Positions 16,924 through 24,751 of a DNA stretch of 33,683 bases are shown here, one piece after another; the stretch's first letter is position 1, and each line of letters opens with the position of its first letter. A program made the position numbers and the translations under genes. This DNA is from Collinsella aerofaciens. GTDB lineage: Bacteria > Actinomycetota > Coriobacteriia > Coriobacteriales > Coriobacteriaceae. Under the pieces are notes generated by a model. It saw nothing but the letters and a program-made list of their open reading frames with translations. It had not been told where the DNA came from and searched no databases. The stretch is from positions 17,000 through 50,682 of the forward strand of contig NZ_CAAKNY010000061.1 in NCBI RefSeq assembly GCF_901212495.1, read 5' to 3'.

Positions 16924-17901
16924 ATGTCGCGCAAATCCGCCTACAAGCAAGTACTTTCCATCGGCACCGCCGTGGTGCTGGGATTTGCGCTGTTCACAGG
17001 GTCGATCGACGGAGCACCCAAGTTGTTGTCTCCGCAAAGCGATGAGCAGGCGACGGCTCTGGCCGAGAAGCAAAACGAGAGTCCCAGCCGTACCGATGAC
17101 GAGGCAGACCTGGTTGCCCGGCTCGAATCGGGAACAGCGAGTTCCTCAGACTCCCAAAACAGCCAGGACTCCGGCGATGGCTCCGAATCCGCCACGACCG
17201 GCACCGCTGACGATGTCTCTTCGAACGCCACCCCCATCGACGAGGTGGAAAACCCTGACCTCAACCGCGCCCGCGGCGTATACCTCAGCAGCATTCCCGA
17301 CTACGCCGGCAACCCCTACGCTGCCCTTCGCGCCGATAGCACGCATCCACTGGGTACGCCATCGTTCACGCTCGACGAATATGGGCGCGCCACCGAAGAA
17401 GGCTGCTTTAAAAAGTTCTCCAAGCTCGACAGTCTGGGCCGCACTCGCAAGGCGCTCGCCTGCGTAGGCCCCGAGTCGCTCGGACAGGGCAAGCGCGGCG
17501 ACATCTCTCGTATCCACCCCGCCGGATGGCATCAGCAGCGCTACGACTTTATTCCGAGTCAGAGTCTCTACAACCGCTGCCACCTTATCGCCTGGTCGCT
17601 CTGCGGCGAGAACGCCAATCGCAAGAATCTCCTCACCGGCACGCGCTATCTCAACGAGACGGGCATGCTGCCATTTGAAGAGCAGATCCTCGGCTACATC
17701 CGCGACACGGGCAACCATGTGCTCTACCGCGTCACGCCCATGTACAACGAAGAGGAACTCGTCTGCCGCGGCGTGCGCCTTGAGGCGCAATCGGTCGAGG
17801 ACCACGGCAAGACCCTGTGCTTCCACGTGTACTGCTACAACCTGCAGCCGCACGTGCAGATCGACTACGCCACCGGCCGCAACCAGGCCTCGGGGGACTA
17901 G
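16924..17901 (+). CDS. Exported DNA/RNA non-specific endonuclease (EndA/Spd-like)
   Basis: A 325-residue protein. Residues 1-30 form a signal or membrane anchor with basic residues then VLSIGTAVVLGFALFTGS. A long Ser/Asp/Glu/Thr-rich, probably disordered linker runs to about residue 110. The nuclease domain is in the C-terminal half, with His220 in NRCHLIAW corresponding to the catalytic His of the DRGH-type beta-beta-alpha metal nucleases. Asn235/Asn244 in NLLTGTRYLN supply the metal-binding Asn. AGGAG precedes the ATG at 6 bases. Such enzymes act outside the cell in nucleotide scavenging, DNA uptake or escape from DNA nets. No competence gene is near. It stands alone before a shared hairpin terminator. 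Confidence 0.85.
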   Translation: MSRKSAYKQVLSIGTAVVLGFALFTGSIDGAPKLLSPQSDEQATALAEKQNESPSRTDDEADLVARLESGTASSSDSQNSQDSGDGSESATTGTADDVSSNATPIDEVENPDLNRARGVYLSSIPDYAGNPYAALRADSTHPLGTPSFTLDEYGRATEEGCFKKFSKLDSLGRTRKALACVGPESLGQGKRGDISRIHPAGWHQQRYDFIPSQSLYNRCHLIAWSLCGENANRKNLLTGTRYLNETGMLPFEEQILGYIRDTGNHVLYRVTPMYNEEELVCRGVRLEAQSVEDHGKTLCFHVYCYNLQPHVQIDYATGRNQASGD

Positions 17902-17942
17902 ACCCCAACCGCGACAAGAATCGATTTGCAGTCCCAGGGATC

Positions 17943-17976
17943 AAAAAGGGCCGCCCCGGATTACCCGGAGCGGCCC
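17943..17976. terminator. Convergent terminator between nuclease and EF-G-like genes
   Basis: GGGCCGC (17948-17954) pairs with GCGGCCC (17970-17976), with inner CCGG pairing. On the minus strand a TTTTTGAT tail follows, so it ends the EF-G-like transcript; on the plus strand the tail is weaker. Confidence 0.85.
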
Positions 17977-18012
17977 TTGCATTGGCACCTTCATTGCAGA
18001 CAAAACCGCACA

Positions 18013-20088
18013 CTACTTAGCGCGGCCCTCCTCATAGCGCTCAACCAGCTTGGCCTGAACGTCATAAGGCACCTGCTCATAGCCTGCGGGCTTCATGGTA
18101 AAGTCACCCGTGCCGCGCGTGATAGAGCGCAGGCGCGTCGAGTAATCCGTCAGCTCGGCCAGCGGCGCCTGGGCAATAACCACGGTATCGCCGCGCTCAT
18201 CGGTATCCATACCCGTCACGCGACCGCGCGAGGCCGAGATGTCGCCCATCACGGCGCCGGCATAGCTCTCGGGGATCGTCACCGTAATTTCCTCGATGGG
18301 CTCCAGCACCACTGGATCGGCATCGGCGCATGCCTTGCGCAGGCCGATGCGAGCCGCCGCACGAAACGCCATCTCGTTGGAGTCGACGCTGTGATACGAG
18401 CCGTCGTACACCGCGACGCGAATGCCCGTGAGCGGATAGCCGGCAATAATACCGTCCTTCATGGTCTCCTGGACGCCCTTGTCCACGGCGGGGATGAGCG
18501 AGCGCGGGATGCGGCCACCCACGACCTCGTCAACAAACTCATAACCATCGCTCGTGCCGTCGGGACCAATGAGCGGCTCCACGCGCAGCCAGCAGTCGCC
18601 ATACTGGCCGGCGCCGCCGGTCTGCTTCTTGTGACGGCCCTGGGCGCTTGCTGTGCGGCGGATGGTCTCGCGATACGGAATGTGGATCGGAACGCTCTTT
18701 GCCACAACCTTGGTACGGTCCTCAAGGCGATTGAGCAGCACCGAAACCTGTGCCTCGCCCACCGCCGAGATGATAGTCTGGCCCGTCTCCTCGTCGCGGT
18801 CGATGCTCATGGTCGGATCGGCCTTGCAGGCCTTCTCGATAAACGTGTAAAGCTTCTCTTCATCGCCGCGATTCTCGGCCTCAATGGCGATGCGGTACTG
18901 CGAGTTGGGGAACTTAAACGCCGCAGCCTCGACCTTGCCGGTAATCGAGAGTGTATCGCCCGTCTCGGCAGCCAGCTTAGGCGCCACGATGATGTCGCCG
19001 GCATAAGCATGCCCGACCTCGGTCATGTCGCGGCCACACATCACATACAGGTGAGCCAGACGTTCGCCCTTGCGCGTGCGGGCGTTGATCAGCTCAAGAC
19101 CCGGCTCAAGCGTGCCCGTCAGCACCTTGATAAAGCTGATACGGCCCTGCTGCGGGTCGGCCAGGGTCTTAAACACAAACGCCACCGGACGGTCATCGTC
19201 GCTCGAGATCTTAAGCGAGTCGCCGTCGATGAGCGGCATCTCGCCATAGTCCGTCGGCGCCGGGAAGTACGTGGCGATGTCGTCCATCAGCGAGTTGACG
19301 CCCTGTTCCTTAATACAATCGCCCGCAAAGACCGGCACAAAGATGCGCTCAGCAATCGCTTTGGACAACAAGCCCTCAAGCTCCTCCTGCGTCAGCGTCT
19401 CCTCGCCTTCCAGGTACTTCATCATCAGCTCGTCGTCGGCCTCGGCCACCAACTCGCACAGATGGTCGTGGGCCTCCTCGGCCTGGGCACGATACTCCTC
19501 GGGAATCTCCGACTCAACGGCCTCGGTGCCGCTGCAATGGCGCGCCTTCATGCGCACCAGGTCGATGATGCCGTTAAAGTCCTCGCCCTCGCCCCAGCCC
19601 AGGGTCACGGCGCCCAAGCGTGTACCAAAGCGCTCCTGCAGCAGTTCCATGGTGGACGCAAAGCTGGCCTCGGGACGCGACAGGCGGTTTACGAACACCG
19701 CGCGTGCCAGGCGCAGGTCCTCGGCGGCGTACCAAAGCTTAACCGTCGTCGGCTGCGGGCCGGCCTCGGCGTCGACCACAAACAGAGCCGTCTCGCAGAC
19801 GCTCATCGCGGCAAAGGCGTCGCCGATAAAATCGGGGTAGCACGGGGCGTCGAGCACGTTGATGCGCGCGCCCTTCCAGTCGATCGGTGCAATGGTCGTC
19901 GAGATGGAAAATGCACGCTTGACCTCTTCGGGGTCATAGTCGAGCGTGGGCTTGGTGCCATCGTGGCCGCCCAGGCGGGCGGTCTTGCCGGAAAGGTGGA
20001 GCATGGCCTCGGCGAGTGAGGTCTTGCCCACCCCGCCTTGGCCTACGAGCACCACGTTCCTTACGTTGCCGGTCTTGGGAGCACCCAT
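18013..20088 (-). CDS. Elongation factor G-like protein
   Basis: A 691-residue translational GTPase of EF-G architecture: G domain, domain II, domain III, domain IV and domain V. The P-loop is GQGGVGKTS (residues 16-24). Switch II reads DAPCYPDF (79-86), where canonical EF-G has DTPGHVDF, so the catalytic His is Tyr. The base-recognition NKxD motif is NRLS at 133-136. Domain IV has YHSVDSNEMAFRAAARIG, close to true EF-G. AAGGAGG precedes the ATG at 20088; the in-frame extension to 20199 has no support. Such FusA2-like paralogues exist in Actinobacteria, and their role is unsettled (some are thought to act in ribosome stress or recycling). It is monocistronic. Confidence 0.9.
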   Translation of the reverse strand: MGAPKTGNVRNVVLVGQGGVGKTSLAEAMLHLSGKTARLGGHDGTKPTLDYDPEEVKRAFSISTTIAPIDWKGARINVLDAPCYPDFIGDAFAAMSVCETALFVVDAEAGPQPTTVKLWYAAEDLRLARAVFVNRLSRPEASFASTMELLQERFGTRLGAVTLGWGEGEDFNGIIDLVRMKARHCSGTEAVESEIPEEYRAQAEEAHDHLCELVAEADDELMMKYLEGEETLTQEELEGLLSKAIAERIFVPVFAGDCIKEQGVNSLMDDIATYFPAPTDYGEMPLIDGDSLKISSDDDRPVAFVFKTLADPQQGRISFIKVLTGTLEPGLELINARTRKGERLAHLYVMCGRDMTEVGHAYAGDIIVAPKLAAETGDTLSITGKVEAAAFKFPNSQYRIAIEAENRGDEEKLYTFIEKACKADPTMSIDRDEETGQTIISAVGEAQVSVLLNRLEDRTKVVAKSVPIHIPYRETIRRTASAQGRHKKQTGGAGQYGDCWLRVEPLIGPDGTSDGYEFVDEVVGGRIPRSLIPAVDKGVQETMKDGIIAGYPLTGIRVAVYDGSYHSVDSNEMAFRAAARIGLRKACADADPVVLEPIEEITVTIPESYAGAVMGDISASRGRVTGMDTDERGDTVVIAQAPLAELTDYSTRLRSITRGTGDFTMKPAGYEQVPYDVQAKLVERYEEGRAK

Positions 20089-20397
20089 AATGACCTCCTT
20101 GCAGGGTCGCGCGCGATGCGCGACGCCAACGGGGAGAGCTCGCGGTCGATGCCGTCCCGGGAGCAGCACGGTCGGCAGCCGAGCCAACTCACCCTCCAAA
20201 TGTCCTATGCCACCACCCTACCCTCACGGGTGACTGTCCATGCACACCTTTCGGCGCACGCACGGATACAGGCGGCGAGAGGACAGAGCAAGCATGCCAG
20301 GCGATTATTAAACCCCATCGATACAAATAAAAGCCGCCGCAGACCATAAGACCTGCGGCGGTTTCGCCTCAATATACAGTTGAGTAAATAGCTGAGC
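20089..20397. other. Intergenic region upstream of the EF-G-like gene
   Basis: This 309-bp gap holds the EF-G-like gene's SD (20089-20100) and the terminator of the amino-acid ABC operon (20331-20361). The middle, 20105-20330, shows no gene, repeat or clear promoter hexamers that I can support. Confidence 0.7.
20331..20361 (-). terminator. Terminator of the amino-acid ABC operon
   Basis: CCGCCGCAG (20334-20342) pairs with CTGCGGCGG (20353-20361). On the minus strand it is followed by CTTTTATTTG. It lies 36 bases after the ATPase stop. Confidence 0.88.
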
Positions 20398-21162
20398 CTA
20401 TCCCTCGATACGGCTCAAGAACTCGCGTGTACGATGCTCGCGCGGATGGTCGATGACCTGCTCGGCAGGACCTTCCTCGACAATACGACCGCCGTCCATA
20501 AAGACCACGCGGTCGGCAACATCGCGCGCAAACTGCATCGCGTGGGTCACGATTACCATCGTCATATTCTGCGCTGCCAGGTCCTTGATGACACGCAGAA
20601 CCTCGGCCGTCAGCTCGGGGTCGAGCGCCGAGGTCGGCTCATCAAAGAACAAGATTTCCGGGTCGAGCGCCAGGGCGCGGGCAATACTCACGCGCTGCTG
20701 CTGACCGCCCGAAAGCTCGCACGGCACCTTGTTCTCGTTGCCCGTCAGCCCCATCTGTGCAATCAGTTCGTGAGCGCGGGCTTCCGCCTGCTCGCGCGGA
20801 CGCTTAAGCACGCGAATCGGCGCATCGGTGATGTTTTTCATCACGGTATAATGCGGGAACAGATTGTAGTTCTGGAACACCAGACCAAAACGCGAACGCG
20901 CTTGCTTGGGAACATCTCCCTTCGCATAGACCGCACCCGATCCCGCATCCGTCGCAACCGCAAGGTCGCCAAACGAGAGCGAGCCACCATCGAGCGTCTC
21001 GAGCAGCGTGGCGCAGCGCAGCAGCGTGGACTTACCGCCGCCCGAAGGCCCGATAATCGCCACGACCTCGCCGCGCTTGACCTCGAGCGAGATATCCTTG
21101 AGCACCTCATTGCCGCCAAACGCCTTGCGAGCGCTTTCGATTTTCATCACCGAGTTAGTCAT
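20398..21162 (-). CDS. Amino-acid ABC transporter ATP-binding protein (GlnQ type)
   Basis: A 254-residue ATPase of the polar amino-acid uptake family. Walker A is GPSGGGKST (about residues 38-46), the Q-loop is VFQNYNLFPHYTV, and the signature LSGGQQQR is near 155. Walker B and the switch follow as EILFFDEPTSALDPE, with the H-loop in MVIVTHAMQ. The start overlaps the permease stop by 8 bases, so translation is coupled. It powers the permease at 21155-21808. It is also the only such ATPase in the window and could serve the ATPase-less pair at 2281-3843, though that is speculation. Confidence 0.96.
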   Translation of the reverse strand: MTNSVMKIESARKAFGGNEVLKDISLEVKRGEVVAIIGPSGGGKSTLLRCATLLETLDGGSLSFGDLAVATDAGSGAVYAKGDVPKQARSRFGLVFQNYNLFPHYTVMKNITDAPIRVLKRPREQAEARAHELIAQMGLTGNENKVPCELSGGQQQRVSIARALALDPEILFFDEPTSALDPELTAEVLRVIKDLAAQNMTMVIVTHAMQFARDVADRVVFMDGGRIVEEGPAEQVIDHPREHRTREFLSRIEG

Positions 21163-21808
21163 GATAATAGTCCAGCTTCTTTTCGGCAGTACCCAGCAGC
21201 ATCTCGACGACGAAGTTAAAGACCCAGTAGATCAGCGCCGCGATCGCAAACGGCACCATGCTCACCTGCGAGGCAACCAGCGCCTTGGCCGTCGAGAACA
21301 TCTCCCCCACGCCAATGGCGAACGCCAGCGACGTGTCCTTGACCAGTGTGATGATCTCGTTGCCCATCGCCGGCAAAATGCGCTTGATGACCTGCGGCAT
21401 CACGATATACAGAAACGTCTGCACGCGCGAGTAGCCCAGCACCTCGGCAGCCTCGTATTGACCGCGCGGAATGGACTGCAGGCCCGAGCGATAGATCTCG
21501 GCAAAGTAGCCGGCATAGTTGATGATGAACGCCACGACGCACGCCGTCCACTTGGAATCGGGCGTGAGCGAAATGCCAAACACGTAGTACGGGGCAAAGT
21601 AGATGGCAAACATCTGTAGCATAAGCGGCGTGCCGCGCATCACCGAAATATAGATGCGCGCGATCCAGCGAAGTGGCGCAATTTTGCTCATGCGCATAAA
21701 CGCCACGGGGATTCCCAGCGGAATCGACCCCAGCAGCGTCAGCACAAACAGCTGCAAACTGACCAAGAATCCCTGGCCAAGCATCTGCATCATGACCTGA
21801 ATAGACAA
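21155..21808 (-). CDS. Amino-acid ABC transporter permease
   Basis: A 217-residue inner-membrane permease of the HisMQ type. Hydrophobic segments begin at GFLVSLQLFVLTLLGSIPLG. The docking loop contains YEAAEVLGYSRVQTFLYIVMPQV and then NEIITLVKDTSLAFAIG. A TTG start at 21808 with an upstream AAAGAGAG is used; the next in-frame ATG (21793) would cut the N-terminus without a better SD. It follows the binding-protein gene by 138 bases that hold element E4, and overlaps the ATPase gene. The gap may lower permease output relative to the abundant binding protein. Confidence 0.93.
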   Translation of the reverse strand: MSIQVMMQMLGQGFLVSLQLFVLTLLGSIPLGIPVAFMRMSKIAPLRWIARIYISVMRGTPLMLQMFAIYFAPYYVFGISLTPDSKWTACVVAFIINYAGYFAEIYRSGLQSIPRGQYEAAEVLGYSRVQTFLYIVMPQVIKRILPAMGNEIITLVKDTSLAFAIGVGEMFSTAKALVASQVSMVPFAIAALIYWVFNFVVEMLLGTAEKKLDYYHD

Positions 21809-21850
21809 CCTAAGCTCTCTTTCGCGACAACAAAACAGCGGGCGTTAATT

Positions 21851-21953
21851 GAAATAGGCACAGTGTCCAAGATTGCGAGCGACAAGCCCGACGAAGCGTA
21901 CTTTGGTACGCGAGGAGGGTTGGAGCCGCAAGGTTGGGTGCTGTGGCTATTTC
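21851..21953 (-). ncRNA. Structured element E4 overlapping the binding-protein stop codon
   Basis: A 27-bp nearly perfect stem joins 21851-21877 and 21927-21953. Its apical hairpin is GCGTAC-TTTG-GTACGC (21896-21911), the same as in E3. The stem includes the TAG stop of the binding-protein gene (21947-21949). The 2x2 internal loop seen in E1-E3 is present but with its two sides exchanged, and the linker CGCTGCGC and first hairpin are absent. Position between binding-protein and permease genes fits a role in differential expression, as known for intercistronic hairpins in ABC operons. Confidence 0.6.
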
Positions 21954-22807
21954 AAAACCCAGTTGTCGAAGGACAGACCGTAGCTCGCATACTTGTCGCA
22001 CAGGTCCTTAACCGTGCCATCCTCGTAGAGCGCCTTGAGCGACTCGGTCACGGCGTCAGCCGACTTGGTGTCGCCCTTCTTAAAGCCGACGGCGTAGTGC
22101 TCGCTGGACAGCGGCTTGTCGAGCTGCGTATAGGCATCCGGCTTGGCGGCAAGCTGATACTGAGCGATCGAGAGGTCACAGGCAACGGCATCGACTGCAC
22201 CACTCTCGAGCTGCATAAACGCCGTGTTGTACTCACCGATGGTGTCGAGCGTGGCAAACGTCGCGGCCAGATCCTTCTGGTCGCCCTCGAGCACATCCTG
22301 TGCGGCGGAATCAGTCTGGGTAATCACGGTCTTGCCGGCAAGATCGTCCCAGCTCTTGATGCCCGCGTCCTTCTTGACCACGAGCACCTGTTCGTTGAGC
22401 ATGTAAGGCTCGGAGAACGTGTAGTCGTCCTCGCGGCCCTCCATGGTAAAGCCGTTCCAGATGCAGTTGATGGCGCCAGAGTTGAGCAGCGTATCCTTGG
22501 CATCCCAATCGATGGCCTCGTAATCGACATCCCAGCCCTGCTTATCGGCAACGGCCTTGGCAAGGTCGAGATCAAAGCCCGTGTACTTGCCGTCATCGCC
22601 CACAAAGCCGTACGGAGGATAGGACTTGTCAAAGCCCACGACGAGCTTCTTGGACTCCGCAGCGCCCTTCACATCCTTGGCTGTGGCAGAACCGGCAGCG
22701 GAGCCCTTGCCGGCACCACCGCCGCAGCCGACAAGGCCAAGGCCAAGCACCGTGGCGAGCGAGCCGGCTAGAACAACAAACTGACGACGAGACATATCGG
22801 TATTCAT
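21947..22807 (-). CDS. Amino-acid ABC transporter substrate-binding lipoprotein
   Basis: A 286-residue family 3 solute-binding protein. Near the N-terminus MSRRQFVVLAGSLATVLG is a twin-arginine signal, followed by a lipobox ending LVGC, so it is a likely Tat-exported lipoprotein. The mature protein has KLVVGFDKSYPPYGFVGDDG, then YTGFDLDLAKAVADKQGWDV and NCIWNGFTMEGRED, typical of polar amino-acid binding. The ATG at 22807 follows AAGGGGGAA; an ATG seven codons earlier overlaps that site and is rejected. First gene of the complete transporter behind the promoter at 22864-22892. It is similar in plan to the 2962-3843 protein. The ligand is not assigned. Confidence 0.94.
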   Translation of the reverse strand: MNTDMSRRQFVVLAGSLATVLGLGLVGCGGGAGKGSAAGSATAKDVKGAAESKKLVVGFDKSYPPYGFVGDDGKYTGFDLDLAKAVADKQGWDVDYEAIDWDAKDTLLNSGAINCIWNGFTMEGREDDYTFSEPYMLNEQVLVVKKDAGIKSWDDLAGKTVITQTDSAAQDVLEGDQKDLAATFATLDTIGEYNTAFMQLESGAVDAVACDLSIAQYQLAAKPDAYTQLDKPLSSEHYAVGFKKGDTKSADAVTESLKALYEDGTVKDLCDKYASYGLSFDNWVLK

Positions 22808-22825
22808 GGTATTCCCCCTTGATGG

Positions 22826-22892
22826 CACTTTAGTTAGGTAAAGTGAATCATGTAACGTTCAGAATCATACACTTTAGTGAGATGGAGTACAA
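22826..22892 (-). promoter_or_regulatory. ABC operon promoter with CACTTTA operator
   Basis: On the minus strand -35 TTGTAC (22887-22892) and -10 TATGAT (22864-22869) are exactly 17 bp apart. A perfect dyad CACTTTA-N6-TAAAGTG (22826-22845) lies about 12-31 bases after the expected transcription start. A further copy of CACTTTAGTG (22870-22879) sits in the spacer. Repeated half-sites spanning the promoter and start are what a repressor operator looks like; the regulator is unknown. Confidence 0.65.
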
Positions 22893-22900
22893 GAGAGGGC

Positions 22901-23037
22901 TTGCCCTCCGGGTGCCGGGACAGGGGTTAAGTTTGTCGCGAGTTCCGCACGAACAGGAGAGCACTTAATGTGCTCTCCGTCGTGAGCAGGACTGTAGAGC
23001 AGCAAACTTAACCCCTGTCCCGGCAACCGGCGGGCAA
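22901..23037. repeat. Palindrome with 35-bp arms
   Basis: Arms 22901-22935 and 23003-23037 are complementary with two mismatches; the inner 22 bp (22914-22935 with 23003-23024) are perfect. A nested hairpin GGAGAGCAC/GTGCTCTCC (22956-22978) lies in the loop. The CGGGACAGG motif links it to the 3937 and 26984 elements. Confidence 0.85.
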
Positions 23038-23146
23038 ACGTCGTTGGGCCTATCGCTGACATGAAATGACCGCTTGCATATCGCCCGCTAGCTTGGCACG
23101 GTACAATGCTTTCAGATTTCAATTTGTAAATTAGTGGGGTTAATTC

Positions 23147-24595
23147 ATGGCAGAATCTCGTGCGGAACGTAAGGCTCGTCGTGCTTTGATCGAGGCGGCT
23201 GAGGGGTCGAAGGAGGAGAAAGCTTCTACGGAATCCAAGTCTTCTAAAGCTGCAAAAAGCAAATCGACCAAGAGCAGGGCTAAGGCCAAGCGTTCTGGCT
23301 CTCGTCGGAACGGGGATAAGGCGCCTATGACTCGCTCCAAGCGCCCGCATAAAGGTCCGGTTTCGTCTGCGCGTAAGGCTGTGGACCCCAAGTCTCCCTG
23401 TTCGATCATGAAAGCTTGCGGTGGGTGCACGGCGCTCAATCGTCCTTATAAGAAGCAGCTCGCCGCCAAGCAGGCTGCAATGGAGGAGCTGTTTGCTGAG
23501 CTCTGTGAGCGCGAGGGTATTGCCGTTGATCCCATTCGCGGTATGGGTGTTACCCTGGGCGACCCGGGCAGGTATCCTGCGCCTCGTGGTTTTCGTCATA
23601 AGGCTGCCACTCCGTTTGCTCCCGGTAAGGAGGGCACTGTCCGTTGCGGTTTCTTTGAGCGTGGCACGCACAAGATCGTTGCCGTACCCGAGTGTCCTGT
23701 CGAGGCGCCGGGTGCCCGTCAGATTCTCAACGGCATCGCACGCGAAGCTGAGCGGCTGCATATTCCCGCCTTTAATGAGGACAAGCATCTCGGTCTGCTT
23801 CGCTATGCCGTCGTCCGCTGCGGTTGGCGTACCGACCAGGTCATGGTTACGCTCGTGACCGCCCAGCGTGACTTACCGCATGCGCAGGAGTTCTTTGAGG
23901 CTGTCGCGGCGCTCGATCCGTATATCGTCACCGTTGCCCAAAATATCAATGGCCGTCCCGGTAACGCCATCTTGGGTGAGGAGACTCGTATCGTCTATGG
24001 CGCCGAGTGCATGCGCGACCAGCTGCTCGGTTGCAAATTCGATATCTCCCCTACCGCGTTCTATCAGACCAATCCGCAGCAGACCGAGCTGCTCTATCGG
24101 CTCGCGATTGACGGCATGGACTTGCAGCAGGGTGACATTCTCATGGACGCTTACTGCGGCAGCGGCACCATCGGTCTGTGCGCCGCGAAGGATGCCATGG
24201 ACAGAGATGTCGGCATTATGCTGCTCGGCGTGGAGCGCAACCCGGCGGGCATTGCCGACGCACGTCGCAATGCCGAGCTCAACGGCCTCACCCGCAGCGC
24301 TTGGTTTATGGCCGACGATGCCACCGATTACATCCTGGACGCCGCCGATAACAACGAGCGCGTTGACGTTCTCTCCATCGACCCGCCGCGCGCCGGCTCC
24401 ACGCCCGAGTTTCTTGAGGCCGCCTGCGCACTTAAGCCGCGCCGTATCACCTATATCAGCTGCAATCCCGCCACCCAAGAGCGCGACCTGCACCAGCTCC
24501 TCGACGGAGGCTATCGCCTGCTCAAGATCACGCCGGTCGACATGTTCCCTCATACCGACCACACCGAGACTGTCGCGGTCCTCGAGCGCCGCTAA
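23147..24595 (+). CDS. 23S rRNA (uracil-5-)-methyltransferase, RlmD/RumA type
   Basis: A 482-residue SAM-dependent enzyme making 5-methyluridine in rRNA (or possibly tRNA). The [4Fe-4S] ligands are the CSIMKACGGC triad (C-x5-C-x2-C, around residue 85) and a later Cys in VPECPVE. Further motifs are FYQTNPQQTELLY, the SAM-binding DAYCGSGTIGLCAAK, SIDPPRAG and the catalytic Cys439 in YISCNPATQERD. The first 80 residues, where RlmD carries a TRAM RNA-binding domain, are instead a Lys/Arg/Ser/Ala-rich tail, which may bind RNA without a fold. The exact uridine modified cannot be told. An internal ATG at residue 61 could give a shorter form; no better SD decides. Confidence 0.92.
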   Translation: MAESRAERKARRALIEAAEGSKEEKASTESKSSKAAKSKSTKSRAKAKRSGSRRNGDKAPMTRSKRPHKGPVSSARKAVDPKSPCSIMKACGGCTALNRPYKKQLAAKQAAMEELFAELCEREGIAVDPIRGMGVTLGDPGRYPAPRGFRHKAATPFAPGKEGTVRCGFFERGTHKIVAVPECPVEAPGARQILNGIAREAERLHIPAFNEDKHLGLLRYAVVRCGWRTDQVMVTLVTAQRDLPHAQEFFEAVAALDPYIVTVAQNINGRPGNAILGEETRIVYGAECMRDQLLGCKFDISPTAFYQTNPQQTELLYRLAIDGMDLQQGDILMDAYCGSGTIGLCAAKDAMDRDVGIMLLGVERNPAGIADARRNAELNGLTRSAWFMADDATDYILDAADNNERVDVLSIDPPRAGSTPEFLEAACALKPRRITYISCNPATQERDLHQLLDGGYRLLKITPVDMFPHTDHTETVAVLERR

Positions 24596-24601
24596 TCCAC
24601 C

Positions 24602-24690
24602 CCGGTAGATTTTTGGGACATGCCTTAAAATCTACCTTCACCATCGCCAGCAAATAGTAGATTTTAAGGCATGTCCCAAAAATCTACCGG
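24602..24690. repeat. Perfect 33-bp inverted repeat
   Basis: Arms 24602-24634 and 24658-24690 are fully complementary over 33 bp with a 23-base loop. It begins 7 bases after the methyltransferase stop, between two convergent genes, and contains GGGACATGCC. No U-run follows either arm. Confidence 0.9.
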
Positions 24691-24696
24691 CACAAG

Positions 24697-24725
24697 AAAG
24701 GGGGCATCCCGTCTGGACCGCCCCC
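24697..24725. terminator. Terminator of the PHP gene (possibly both strands)
   Basis: GGGGGC (24700-24705) pairs with GCCCCC (24720-24725). The minus strand continues TTTCTTGTG and the plus strand TCTTTTCG, so it can end both converging transcripts. Confidence 0.75.
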
Positions 24726-24751
24726 TCTTTTCGTTGGACATATGAGTCTCG

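Larger units (their letters stand above)
22808..23146. other. Divergent region between ABC operon and methyltransferase gene
   Basis: This 339-bp gap holds the ABC promoter and operator (22826-22892), the 35-bp-arm palindrome (22901-23037) and AT-rich DNA before the methyltransferase start. A TACAAT at 23102-23107 could be that gene's -10, but I found no matching -35. Confidence 0.7.

Noticed and set aside
17926..20019. 697-residue plus-strand open frame antisense to the EF-G-like gene
   Set aside because: Shadow frame of a GC-rich gene; its His/Arg/Leu-rich composition has no domain, and the minus-strand gene has full family support.
21810..22001. Short minus-strand reading frame with LAYQSTLR
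   Set aside because: Reads through E4 and the end of the binding-protein gene in another frame.
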